Assembly (NCBI GenBank): GCA_003963455.1
Contig: RXJA01000155.1
Location: 1-64,000, forward strand
Direction of reading: 5' to 3'
Source of the DNA: Hyphomicrobiales bacterium
GTDB taxonomy: Bacteria; Pseudomonadota; Alphaproteobacteria; Rhizobiales; Rhizobiaceae
DNA length: 64,000 bases
Shown here piece after piece: positions 15,655 through 24,183 of the stretch. The notes beneath the pieces are model-generated. The model was not told the origin of the DNA and ran no database searches. It saw nothing but the letters and a program-made list of their open reading frames with translations. How positions within the stretch are numbered: position 1 is the first letter of the stretch; each line of letters begins with the position of its first letter. A program made the translations under genes and the position numbers.

Positions 15655-18176
15655 AACGGCTGTAGCGGCTTCACCATCAGCTTCTGGCCGTACTGCGAGA
15701 ACCGCTTGGATTCGGTCTTCTTGATGTAGCCTGGCGTTGCCACTTCATGCAGCGAGTTCAGGAACAGGAAATCCAGCGCCGGCCGCACGTAATAGAGGTT
15801 CACATAGGGTGTGTTCTGCGTGGCGTAGTTCAGCCAGTCTGCCAGCTTCACTTGCTCATCCGAACTCACGCTAGCATCACGCGCTTTCAGGATCAGGTCC
15901 ACCAGCCCGGAGCCGGCGCCGATTGTCGGGCCAAGTGCCGCATCGAGGGGGCCACCACCGAAGCGATTGACGCGACTGAAGAGATAGTCGCCATAAATGC
16001 CGGCAGCGCCACCCTGGATAAAGGCCGCGCCCCATGTTTTCGGATCGGTAGGATCACGTGGCGGCCAATAGCCCCTGGTGAAATCCTTCATAGTCATAGC
16101 CGCGTAGCCAGCCATGGTAAGGCCCGCCAGCATCGTGCCAATGTGGGCGACCTGTTCGAGCTTAGCGCCCTGCCTGAAACCAAACGCCGCGCGGCCCATT
16201 GTCCTCTGTGCAAAGGCAATCGGGAAACCCTTGAACTGCATGATGAAGCGGATGCCCTCGCCCGCGATCGTGCCAGGCCTCGTGCCCATCGTCGTGGTGC
16301 GGCGAGAGCGCGCGTCGGTCTCGATGACGCCATAGCTTGTCTCATCAGCGAAGAACTTGCGCAGCGTCATTTCCAGATCGTGGCGGGCAGCATCTGGTGT
16401 CTTACCAAGACCGGCAACCGCCTCATCCGGCAGCTCACGGATTCTTTCAGGCGTGACATACGAGTTGCCGTTGATCTCGCGGAAGTTCGCCTTGCGGATG
16501 GCTTCCCATTTCGGCGCGTCGATGCCATGCAGGCCAAGCACATGCTTATAGTTCGCCGGCAGATCGGCAAAGGCGACCTTGGCCCGCATGCCCATCTCGG
16601 ATGAGATCATGCGCCCGGCCGAAGCGCGCTGGATATCGGTCCACCAGGACAGGCCATTCCAGCGGAAGAACGTCTCCTGCATCTTTGAGAGCTTGCCGAT
16701 TGGCCCATCCGCCGCAGCGGCAGGCGAAACGATGTGGCCGATCAGCCCATCAAAGCCCTCACCGAGCAGATAGGAAATCTCGGCCTGCTCGCCCTTCGGC
16801 CTGCCATGCATGATGCCATCGATCTGCGCGACGAAGCCCTTGATGAAACCGGAGCCGCGAAACTGCGAAGCAAGCCCGGCCGTCACGGTATCGGACATTG
16901 ACGACCAGATGGCGCCGCCAAGCTTTGCCATCGACTGCACCGCCCGGATGTCGGAGCTGACCTTGGCGATTGTCGTATTGACTGGCCTGGAGATGAGGCC
17001 CGTCGAGACGTCAAGCGCATCGCGAAGCGCGCCGCCATCGATAGTGAGACCCTTCATCTGCTTGGTCTTCTCGGCAGGCGAGAGGTTCGGATTATCCTTG
17101 ATGGAGCGCTTTAAACCCTCGACCACCGCGCCATACATGACTTCCGGGTTTGGCCCGAGCGCTTCCATATTAGCCGCCATGCGGGAGGCTGAGCGCAGAT
17201 GTGCAATGATGCCCGAGACGGTATTGCCGTAGCCGAACTGCTCACGATAGGCCAAGGCCGATTCCGCGTCGCGGAAATGCAGGACGCGGGACCTGCCCAA
17301 CGACTTCGCCAGATTGGCCGGGCTGACCCGCTGGCCGATTTCTCTAGGAGTGGGCTTGTTCGGCAGGCCGGTGACGATGGTATCGTAGATGCCGCTGAGA
17401 GCATCTTCCGCCTCCTTGACCGAAGTCAGGTCGGGGAATGTCTTGGCGATGTCCAGTTTCGGCAGAACCGAGGCAATCCATGCTTCCTTGCCGGCAGCCA
17501 GAAGCTTCATGTCGTCATGCGTCTGAGCACCAGACCAGCCGTCAAGCTTGCCGATCGACGCCCCGAGCTTGTTCAGGTCCGTGCGGGAGAGTTCCGCATA
17601 GGTCGAGAACACCTTGGCGACGTACTGCGCATCCTTGTTGCCGGTGATGCCTGGCTTGCCGCCATCCTTCAGCTCTGCCATCTCGCGCATGATATCGGCA
17701 TCGAGCCGGGGATCACGCAGCGCATGGATGAGATGCGGTGCATTGGCCTGGATTTCCGCGAACATATCGCCGATATAGCGGGCCTCATAGGCGAGGTTAA
17801 GCGCGCCGACAGAGTTGCGTCCATTCTCGATGCCCTCGCTCGTTCCTTCCAGGACTGCCAGCAATGCCTTCTTTGGCGTCAGGCCGGCAGCAAGGAACCC
17901 TTGGAGCGTCTTGTCGAGACGATCCCGCACGAGAATGTTCAGGGCCGCATGACGGCGCTGCATGGCCGCTGCAATCTTGGTGCGCTCCGCTTCACGCTCA
18001 GCAAAGGATTTTAGTTTATCGCCGAGATTGGTGATGTCGCCGCTCGCCTGCAGGCTGGCCTTGTACTCGGCCATGCGCTGGAAGGCAGCCTCGATGTCTT
18101 CGCGGTTGAGCTGTTCGCCCGATGCCGCATTGGCAGCGTTGAAGCATTCCTCGCCCATCTTGTAGCGGATTTTCAT
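15648..18176 (-). CDS. internal virion / ejection protein (842 aa)
   Basis: A large, mostly helical protein located with the transglycosylase-bearing and other internal proteins, after tail tubular proteins, as in T7-like gene orders (gp14-gp15-gp16). It has hydrophobic stretches near residues 690-720 (VAHIGTMLAGLTMAGYAAMTM). I recognise no enzymatic motif. The role as a DNA-ejection core protein is inferred from size and position. The start has no clear ribosome site; MGEECF at 18158 is an alternative. Confidence 0.65.
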   Translation of the reverse strand: MKIRYKMGEECFNAANAASGEQLNREDIEAAFQRMAEYKASLQASGDITNLGDKLKSFAEREAERTKIAAAMQRRHAALNILVRDRLDKTLQGFLAAGLTPKKALLAVLEGTSEGIENGRNSVGALNLAYEARYIGDMFAEIQANAPHLIHALRDPRLDADIMREMAELKDGGKPGITGNKDAQYVAKVFSTYAELSRTDLNKLGASIGKLDGWSGAQTHDDMKLLAAGKEAWIASVLPKLDIAKTFPDLTSVKEAEDALSGIYDTIVTGLPNKPTPREIGQRVSPANLAKSLGRSRVLHFRDAESALAYREQFGYGNTVSGIIAHLRSASRMAANMEALGPNPEVMYGAVVEGLKRSIKDNPNLSPAEKTKQMKGLTIDGGALRDALDVSTGLISRPVNTTIAKVSSDIRAVQSMAKLGGAIWSSMSDTVTAGLASQFRGSGFIKGFVAQIDGIMHGRPKGEQAEISYLLGEGFDGLIGHIVSPAAAADGPIGKLSKMQETFFRWNGLSWWTDIQRASAGRMISSEMGMRAKVAFADLPANYKHVLGLHGIDAPKWEAIRKANFREINGNSYVTPERIRELPDEAVAGLGKTPDAARHDLEMTLRKFFADETSYGVIETDARSRRTTTMGTRPGTIAGEGIRFIMQFKGFPIAFAQRTMGRAAFGFRQGAKLEQVAHIGTMLAGLTMAGYAAMTMKDFTRGYWPPRDPTDPKTWGAAFIQGGAAGIYGDYLFSRVNRFGGGPLDAALGPTIGAGSGLVDLILKARDASVSSDEQVKLADWLNYATQNTPYVNLYYVRPALDFLFLNSLHEVATPGYIKKTESKRFSQYGQKLMVKPLQPFQ

Positions 18177-18198
18177 GCGGCGATACTCGTGCTATATA
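18170..18198 (+). promoter_or_regulatory. candidate promoter for the gene at 18224
   Basis: TTTTCA - 17 bases - TATATA, followed by ribosome site AAAGGAG before ATG 18224. It lies in the short gap between two leftward genes and points rightward. The -35 is weak. Confidence 0.45.
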
Positions 18199-18223
18199 TT
18201 TCACGTCGCGAAAGGAGATTTGG

Positions 18224-18469
18224 ATGTTCTCGGTAGGCGGTTCTGTACTTACGTCCTTGGCACACGCTGCGGAGGCGAGGCGCAATATGGAGCAGGCCCG
18301 CCGACTTCTCGAAAGCGGCCAACCAATCGGCCAAATTCAGCATGCAAATCTTGAGCGGGCCCTTGCCCGGCCTAGTCGGTCCATGGTTATCCAGCCATCG
18401 AACACAAGAAGTGGCTTTGGCTGGGGAACGATTATCCTCGCCTTCATTGCCGGCGGTCTGCTGTCCTAG
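18224..18469 (+). CDS. small rightward membrane protein (81 aa)
   Basis: A polar, helical N-terminal part (SLAHAAEARRNMEQARRLLESGQPIGQIQHANLERAL) with one C-terminal transmembrane helix (FGWGTIILAFIAGGLLS). A strong ribosome site AAAGGAG lies 6 bases upstream. It is a lone rightward gene between two leftward virion genes, so it probably has its own promoter and is expressed outside the late program. Function unknown. Confidence 0.65.
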   Translation: MFSVGGSVLTSLAHAAEARRNMEQARRLLESGQPIGQIQHANLERALARPSRSMVIQPSNTRSGFGWGTIILAFIAGGLLS

Positions 18470-20229
18470 ATCAAGCATCCGGCCACGCTCTTCAACGCTT
18501 CGGCAAAAGCACTGCCCGTCTGATAGTCGGCCTCGGCCTGCGCCAGCGTCACCGCATCATCCGGCGTCAAACGGCCTTCGGATGCGAGTTGTGCCACTTC
18601 CGCTTCCTCTGGAAAGGCTCCGGTGTTCGGATCGACGCTGAACTGATCAGCGAGCGCCTTGGTGTCTTCTGGTTTGGCGACTGAGGCTTCGGCTTGCTTG
18701 ACGCCATCCGAGCGCGGCTCTGGGCGGGCCTGCGTCGTGTCTACCGCGACCTGGTTCTTTAGCTTGCTCACCACATCCAATTGCGCGGCCTGAGCATCGA
18801 CCTCGCGTCGCACCTTGGAAAACTCCTGACGGGCTGATGCTAAAGCAGAGCGGGCCTGTTTGGCCTTCTTCTGGGGCCCGATGCGAAAGTCATTCTCGGC
18901 CTTAGCGATCTGATCTGGGCCCAGGCTTTCAACAATGGTGTTGCGTTCTGCCTCTAGTGCGGCCGCGCGTTTAGCTGAGGGCTTTTGCGACAGTTCCGCT
19001 TCTATGGCGCGCAATCTATCGGCGGATGGTTGATCGATCAGCGCCACGGCATCAGCCTGCGTCCTCGCGGCCAATGGCTCTTCTATCGCAGCAACCTTCT
19101 CTTGCGCTGCATTGAACTTGGCTTCGGCGGCCCGATATCGTGTCGCCAGTTCGGAATCGGCAGAAAGGATGTTGTTCCTTAGGGCGGTTTCGAAATCCTG
19201 CACATGCGGCGCACGCGCATCGATGACACGGCCTACCGCCGTCGAAGCGTACAGGTCTTGCCTATCCAGCGGCGCAAATAGATCGGCAGACCGCGTTGGA
19301 TTGATTTGGTCTGCTACCCTCTGCAGTGGATCGGTCGCATTCGGAGAAAGCCTGACATCTTCGCCACGGACTACGGCATCAATGCCCTCGTTCAGGGCAA
19401 TGCGAGCCTCCTGCGTGGTTCTGAGCGTAGCAAGGCGCTGTTCCGCATCCGAGAGCCTTGCTGCGTCTACACGCCCTCCTACGGCTCCCGCTAAGGCGCC
19501 GAAGGCATGGCCGATCAATGCGGCGGTGGCAATCTGCGAAATCGTCGCCTGCCAGGATACGTCATCGCCGAATTGCGCACGGACGCCAGCAGTGCCGATG
19601 CCGAAGATTGCGGTATTCGCAGCCGCATCAATGCCACCTACCAGCGCATGGCCCGCGATGTTACCCATTCTCGCAACGGCTGCCGCCTTGACCGCCTCGC
19701 CCGCGATCGGGACATAGTTGATCGGATCGAGCGCCTGCCCGGCGAGATTGCCGAGGAAAGAGCTAAAGGGCCGCTTCTGAGCGTAGAACTCACGCACCTT
19801 CTTTGCATCATCCATCGACGCGAGCGCTTCGGCCCGCGCGCTGGTCATGCCGGGATCGTAGGGGATATCCTTCCGATAATACGGCGATGCCTTATACTGG
19901 TCCTCTGACAGCGCGCCCATCTCGGCACGCTTCTTGGCGATCATGTCGGGCGTGACCCAATTGCCCTGAAGGTAGTCCTGCGGGCTGATGCCTTGCGGGA
20001 CATCCAGGCCTTGCGGGTCGAAGCCGTAGGGCGCATCCTGGCTGGGCGCCGGCAATGGCACCCGGCTTTCGCGCATGACGGTACCGAGGCCAAACGATTC
20101 TTGCGCACCGCCCTTGCCCTGCTCGACCAGCGTCGATGTCAGGCTGAGCGGCTGAGACATGGCGGCATCGAACAATGCCTGCCGCGACAGTCCGCTATAG
20201 GTCGGCGAGGACATCGAATAGATGCTCAC
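18466..20229 (-). CDS. internal virion protein (587 aa)
   Basis: GTG start overlapping the stop of the 966-aa gene (GTGA). Composition is Ala/Gln-rich with a long predicted coiled coil near residues 330-480 (RAIEAELSQKPSAKRAAALEAERNTIVES and KKAKQARSALASARQEF). The hydrophobic segment ALIGHAFGALAGAVGG and a glycine-alanine rich part follow PINYVPIAGEAVKAAA. Position among the ejection proteins suggests a virion core component; no named family. Confidence 0.6.
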   Translation of the reverse strand: MSIYSMSSPTYSGLSRQALFDAAMSQPLSLTSTLVEQGKGGAQESFGLGTVMRESRVPLPAPSQDAPYGFDPQGLDVPQGISPQDYLQGNWVTPDMIAKKRAEMGALSEDQYKASPYYRKDIPYDPGMTSARAEALASMDDAKKVREFYAQKRPFSSFLGNLAGQALDPINYVPIAGEAVKAAAVARMGNIAGHALVGGIDAAANTAIFGIGTAGVRAQFGDDVSWQATISQIATAALIGHAFGALAGAVGGRVDAARLSDAEQRLATLRTTQEARIALNEGIDAVVRGEDVRLSPNATDPLQRVADQINPTRSADLFAPLDRQDLYASTAVGRVIDARAPHVQDFETALRNNILSADSELATRYRAAEAKFNAAQEKVAAIEEPLAARTQADAVALIDQPSADRLRAIEAELSQKPSAKRAAALEAERNTIVESLGPDQIAKAENDFRIGPQKKAKQARSALASARQEFSKVRREVDAQAAQLDVVSKLKNQVAVDTTQARPEPRSDGVKQAEASVAKPEDTKALADQFSVDPNTGAFPEEAEVAQLASEGRLTPDDAVTLAQAEADYQTGSAFAEALKSVAGCLI

Positions 20230-23126
20230 TGGCCCATGCTCCGGCGCATCTGGTTCAACTGCTGCTGCTGCGCTCCTGTGGTTCCAAGGTCGGTGATAGG
20301 CCCAGGCTTCGGTGCGGGGATATCGCCGGAGAGCTTGAAGATGATCGGCTGCTCGTTGGCGTCCGAAACCGCCATGCCCGTATAGGGATCGATGAACACG
20401 TAGCCATCGCCGGAGTTGCGGAAGAAGCCATTGGCCAGCACGTTCGGAATATGATTCTGCGTTGCGGCATCGATGACCGCAGAAACACCGCTGGCGCGAT
20501 TGCCGTAAAACTGTGCCTGCGCCTCATGGAGCGCCTGAGCATATTCGTCCGCAGCTTGCGGGCTATCGAACTTGCCGAGGTGCTGGCCAGTCTTGTGATA
20601 GAGGTCGATTGCCTGCTGATCGGAAAGGATCTTGCCATCCGGCGAAACGGTCGGGACAAGGATTTCCTTGCCATCCTCCTCGAATGACATCGAACGCACC
20701 GTGCTGATCGTGCCATCAGCGTTCTTGACGACTGGACGCTTGGCAAGATCGATATTGCCCGGTTCGCTCTGGCCCGGGATTGGGCCGAGCGGCGCCGGCC
20801 CCGGAGGAGCAATCGCCGTTCTAAGCGCCTGCTCGACCTCGGGAAGCTTAGCAGATAGGCCGGCAATGACAGCGCTTGGGTCTTGATTGGTCGGTACCAG
20901 GATCTGCGCATGCGGCTGGTTGACCACTTGCACATCGCCATAAAGGTCTTTCGTCACGCCCGCGATTGCCTGATCCATCGTTTCGCCATTGCGCAGGCGG
21001 ATGTTGACGGCATTGTTGATGAGCTTCGAATCCCGCTGGGCGCGGGTGTAATTATCGGCGGTCCCGTTCGAAAGTCCGTAGTAGATATCGCCAATCTGGC
21101 CCTGATCCATGATCGAGGACTGCACGGCCTGGGCAATGTCGGCTGGCTTCTGCCCATCCTTCGCGGCGCCGGCAAGCTTCGTCGGGTCGGTCATCGCTGC
21201 CTGGAACAAGCGCTGCGCGGCGCCTTGGTCACCACGCGAAAGCGCCTCAAAGGCACCCTCCGTCAGGTCGGGAAGGCCGGCATCCACCATCTGGTTGAAC
21301 AGCATCTTGCGCTGGTTCGGGTCCGGCGTCGCCATGATGATCGAGGCAACCGCGCCAATGCGGTTCTGCTGTGGCTGCGTCTCGTCCTTCCAGACGTTCA
21401 CGGCGTTGTCGGCAACGGTCTTAGGCAGTGGCTTGATGTCCTGGATGCCCAACTGCTGCTGAGCCGTGATCGAGGCTGCAACCGCCGATTGATAATTGCC
21501 GACCGACTGTGCGTTGTTCCACTGCTGATCGACTGATGGGAACGCAGTTCGCACATAGGTTGCCGGATCAGACTCGCGGGCCTTTAATGTGGTCTGTTGC
21601 GCGCTGGCCAGCGTGTCGTAGCGCTTGGCCTCCAGTGCTGCATTGTCGCCCGAGGACGTTGGCTTGGCAGCGTTCACCATCTGCTGGATATCGCCAGCGG
21701 ACATAGTCCGCATTTCAAAGGCTTGCTGGCTCGTCTGCATTGACGAAACGAAGGCATCGTAGCGTGATGCGCCTTCCTGCGGGCCGTAAGCCTGGAAGAA
21801 CTGGTCCTGCGTCGGCAGGGTGCCGGTATACTGCCCGGTGTTCAGTATGGCTGTTGGCGCGTTCGTGGTCGCGACATCGATGTTGGCGCGCGTGTCGGCC
21901 GCGATCTGGTTGTTGCGAGTGTCTACCTCGTTGTTGATGACCTGGCGCTGCTCGGGGGTGAGCACTTTGTACCAGTCAGGGTTCTCTCCGGCCCCCGCCT
22001 GATGCATGGCCTTGGCCATCGTGCCATCCGCCCAGGCTTTTACATCGCCAGCCGTCTTGCCGGCGAGGATAGAGCGGTTAGCCGCGATGGCTTGCGGGCT
22101 GAACAGATCGCTTGTTGGCGTGTCAGGCGAAGCCTTGGCGAGCTTCTCGGCCACACCGTAGCCGCTGAAGTGCGCAAGATAGACTTCGCCAGGCGTCGGA
22201 TCGCGGCCGAGGTCACGCTTGAGGCCGGCGATGTTATCCGCCGTCAGTCGAGCGCCGGCATCGGCATTAGCTTCCGCATCGAACTTGTTGCGCAGATGAT
22301 ACTGCGCTGCCGTGCCATCAACGAATTGGAACAACCCACCGGCAGAGGACGTGCCCGACTTGGCATTCGGGTTCATGCCGCTTTCGATCTGCGCTATGCC
22401 AAGAGCAATCGCTGGCGGAACGCCATGCCGTGTTGCCGCCGCCGCCACGATTCCAGCAACCGGGCCTTTCGGCTTCGAGATGATAGAGGGATCTTGCTCG
22501 ACGGCCAGTTTGCCGCGCGAGAACTCGGCATCCCGGATATACTTCTGGCGCCGCGCCTCTGCCTGGCTCGGATCAAGGAGACCCGATTTCTGCCCCTGCT
22601 CGATTGCGCCGGCAATGTCAGCCTTGGCCTTGGCCCTTACGTCCGGGGGAGTAGCTGGATCGACATACAGATTACGATTGGTCTCAAGCGCGTTGTCGAA
22701 GGCAACAGTCTCCGCCTCGCGCTGCATCGTGATGCCGTGGTCGTTGATGCCATTGGTGACGCGGAAGGCATCCGTGCCGGCCCCGATCGACCAGCGCTCC
22801 CGCATCTTGGGGTCGCGGATTAGGTTAGCCGCTTTGGATACAACCTCATTTGCGGCGACAGGTGCGCGCTTGCTGTAGGTGTCGTAGTTCGGATCGTTCT
22901 TGAACTGATCCTGAACCTGAAGCAGACCCTTGGTCTTTTCCGCCTCAGCTCGGGCAATATCAACCGTGTTCTGCTGCTGTTGGCTTTCGGCGCCGATCTG
23001 CTGGAGATTGGCGCCAAGGCTTTCCAGCCCGCGACCAATACCGCTAGTGTCGATCGTCGCGATAGCACGGCCCGAGCGGAGGTTTTCCGGCCCGCTAAGA
23101 TCGACACTGGATGGAAGTCGGGCCAT
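20226..23126 (-). CDS. virion transglycosylase / ejection protein (966 aa)
   Basis: A lytic transglycosylase (SLT) domain lies near residues 220-340: RHGVPPAIALGIAQIESGMNPNAKSGTSSAGGLFQF, with the catalytic Glu in QIESG, then YLAHFSGYGVAEKL. The remainder is long, helical and repetitive (QQQQ stretches), as in T7 gp16-type internal proteins that enter the periplasm and locally open peptidoglycan during DNA injection. The C-terminal part has short structural domains (VVKNADGTISTVRSMSFEEDGKEILVPT). It overlaps both neighbouring virion genes. Confidence 0.82.
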   Translation of the reverse strand: MARLPSSVDLSGPENLRSGRAIATIDTSGIGRGLESLGANLQQIGAESQQQQNTVDIARAEAEKTKGLLQVQDQFKNDPNYDTYSKRAPVAANEVVSKAANLIRDPKMRERWSIGAGTDAFRVTNGINDHGITMQREAETVAFDNALETNRNLYVDPATPPDVRAKAKADIAGAIEQGQKSGLLDPSQAEARRQKYIRDAEFSRGKLAVEQDPSIISKPKGPVAGIVAAAATRHGVPPAIALGIAQIESGMNPNAKSGTSSAGGLFQFVDGTAAQYHLRNKFDAEANADAGARLTADNIAGLKRDLGRDPTPGEVYLAHFSGYGVAEKLAKASPDTPTSDLFSPQAIAANRSILAGKTAGDVKAWADGTMAKAMHQAGAGENPDWYKVLTPEQRQVINNEVDTRNNQIAADTRANIDVATTNAPTAILNTGQYTGTLPTQDQFFQAYGPQEGASRYDAFVSSMQTSQQAFEMRTMSAGDIQQMVNAAKPTSSGDNAALEAKRYDTLASAQQTTLKARESDPATYVRTAFPSVDQQWNNAQSVGNYQSAVAASITAQQQLGIQDIKPLPKTVADNAVNVWKDETQPQQNRIGAVASIIMATPDPNQRKMLFNQMVDAGLPDLTEGAFEALSRGDQGAAQRLFQAAMTDPTKLAGAAKDGQKPADIAQAVQSSIMDQGQIGDIYYGLSNGTADNYTRAQRDSKLINNAVNIRLRNGETMDQAIAGVTKDLYGDVQVVNQPHAQILVPTNQDPSAVIAGLSAKLPEVEQALRTAIAPPGPAPLGPIPGQSEPGNIDLAKRPVVKNADGTISTVRSMSFEEDGKEILVPTVSPDGKILSDQQAIDLYHKTGQHLGKFDSPQAADEYAQALHEAQAQFYGNRASGVSAVIDAATQNHIPNVLANGFFRNSGDGYVFIDPYTGMAVSDANEQPIIFKLSGDIPAPKPGPITDLGTTGAQQQQLNQMRRSMGQ

Positions 23127-23641
23127 TAGCCGAATATACCTGACTTGTAGAGGCCGCCGGCAGTATCACCGAAGCCACCGATGACAGACCCAAGCAGGGA
23201 GGCATTGCCTGACGCGCGCCTTGCCTTGGCGCTATCCCTCAGTCCCGCAGCACGGGAATAGCCGCCATACATGGCCGTCTGGGCATTGTAATCAGCCTCT
23301 CCCGCCGTCTGGCCCATGAGCTTGACGATCGTTGGAGCATCCGTGCCCGCACCGCCACCCGATGCAGCGGCAAGCGCCTGGGCGCGCGAATTGAGGATTG
23401 CGCCTTCGCGGCGCTTGGCGATAGCGTCACGCTGGGAGGCTGCGACCTCCTCCTTCGCTTTCTGCTCCATCTGAGCGGCTTCGAAATCAGCCGCCTGTTT
23501 CTGTGCTGCACCAGCCGCGATCGTGCCGACACCAGAAACAACACTGCCGATAGCGCCGAGCGCGGTGCCCGTCGAGACGGTTGACGCGCCCGCAGCTCCG
23601 GCGCCACCGAATAGTCCGGCAAGAAGTTCAAGCCCCGACAT
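23126..23641 (-). CDS. small internal virion protein
   Basis: 171 aa, Ala/Gly rich with a hydrophobic start (LAGLFGGAGAAGASTVSTGTALGAIGSVVSGVG) and a central coiled coil (ADFEAAQMEQKAKEEVAASQRDAIAKRREGAILNSRAQALAAASGGG). This plan matches the gp14-like core proteins of T7-type podoviruses. ATG 23641 has GGAG 8 bases upstream. Confidence 0.7.
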   Translation of the reverse strand: MSGLELLAGLFGGAGAAGASTVSTGTALGAIGSVVSGVGTIAAGAAQKQAADFEAAQMEQKAKEEVAASQRDAIAKRREGAILNSRAQALAAASGGGAGTDAPTIVKLMGQTAGEADYNAQTAMYGGYSRAAGLRDSAKARRASGNASLLGSVIGGFGDTAGGLYKSGIFG

Positions 23642-23667
23642 CAGAGACTCCAATTTCGCATCGTGAT

Positions 23668-23826
23668 TTGACCCAAGCCATTGATTCTGCTAGAAATAGC
23701 GAAAACGTTCTGGAGATCAGGAAACTTAGAGGGAAGCTGTCGCAGCGGGAGATTGGATTGATATTTGGTGTAAACCAGTCAGCTATCGCCGCGATCCATA
23801 CCCGTAGAAGGTGGGGTTGGATTTAA
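23668..23826 (+). pseudogene. orphan C-terminal HTH of a homing-endonuclease type protein
   Basis: The rightward frame encodes NVLEIRKLRGKLSQREIGLIFGVNQSAIAAIHTRRRWGWI, which is the helix-turn-helix and terminal basic-aromatic end found at the C-terminus of many HNH homing endonucleases. No nuclease part is present and no good start or ribosome site is seen; TTG 23668 is an arbitrary limit. It overlaps the 3' end of the opposite gene by 48 nt. I read it as a relic of a homing insertion. Confidence 0.5.
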
Positions 23827-24183
23827 CTGGCAGACATAGACCTCTTGTCCGTCTTCGGTCGCGAGGAATTCGAACCCGGCCAGCCTGATCAGCTTTGGTG
23901 CCGTTTCGAATTCCGGGTCGCGAATGGCGTAGATATAGCGCTCGCCCAACTGAGCGGCCTTCTTCTTGAACTTGCGCACCATCAATAGAACTGGCAGGGC
24001 GTATTCAGGTTTGGGCTTGGTTACAGTGAACCATATCCAGCATCTGTCGCCGCCCCATGCCAGGCCGCCAGTGCCCACCAGTTCATCGTCATCTATCCCG
24101 ATATAGGCGATCGCCGGCCAGTCGATTTCAATGTCCAGAGCCACCGCCACGGCGTGCGGATCAGCGTAGTGGATGGTAAGCAT
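23779..24183 (-). CDS. GNAT-like small virion-associated protein
   Basis: 134 aa. MLTIHYADPHAVAVALDIEIDWPAIAYIGIDDDELVGTGGLAW then ALPVLLMVRKFKKKAAQLGERYIYAIRD and KLIRLAGFEFLATEDGQEVYVC follow the strand and helix order of GNAT acetyltransferase folds, like T7 gp13-type proteins at this map position. The start overlaps the nozzle stop (TGATG). Whether it binds acetyl-CoA is uncertain. Confidence 0.65.
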   Translation of the reverse strand: MLTIHYADPHAVAVALDIEIDWPAIAYIGIDDDELVGTGGLAWGGDRCWIWFTVTKPKPEYALPVLLMVRKFKKKAAQLGERYIYAIRDPEFETAPKLIRLAGFEFLATEDGQEVYVCQLNPTPPSTGMDRGDS

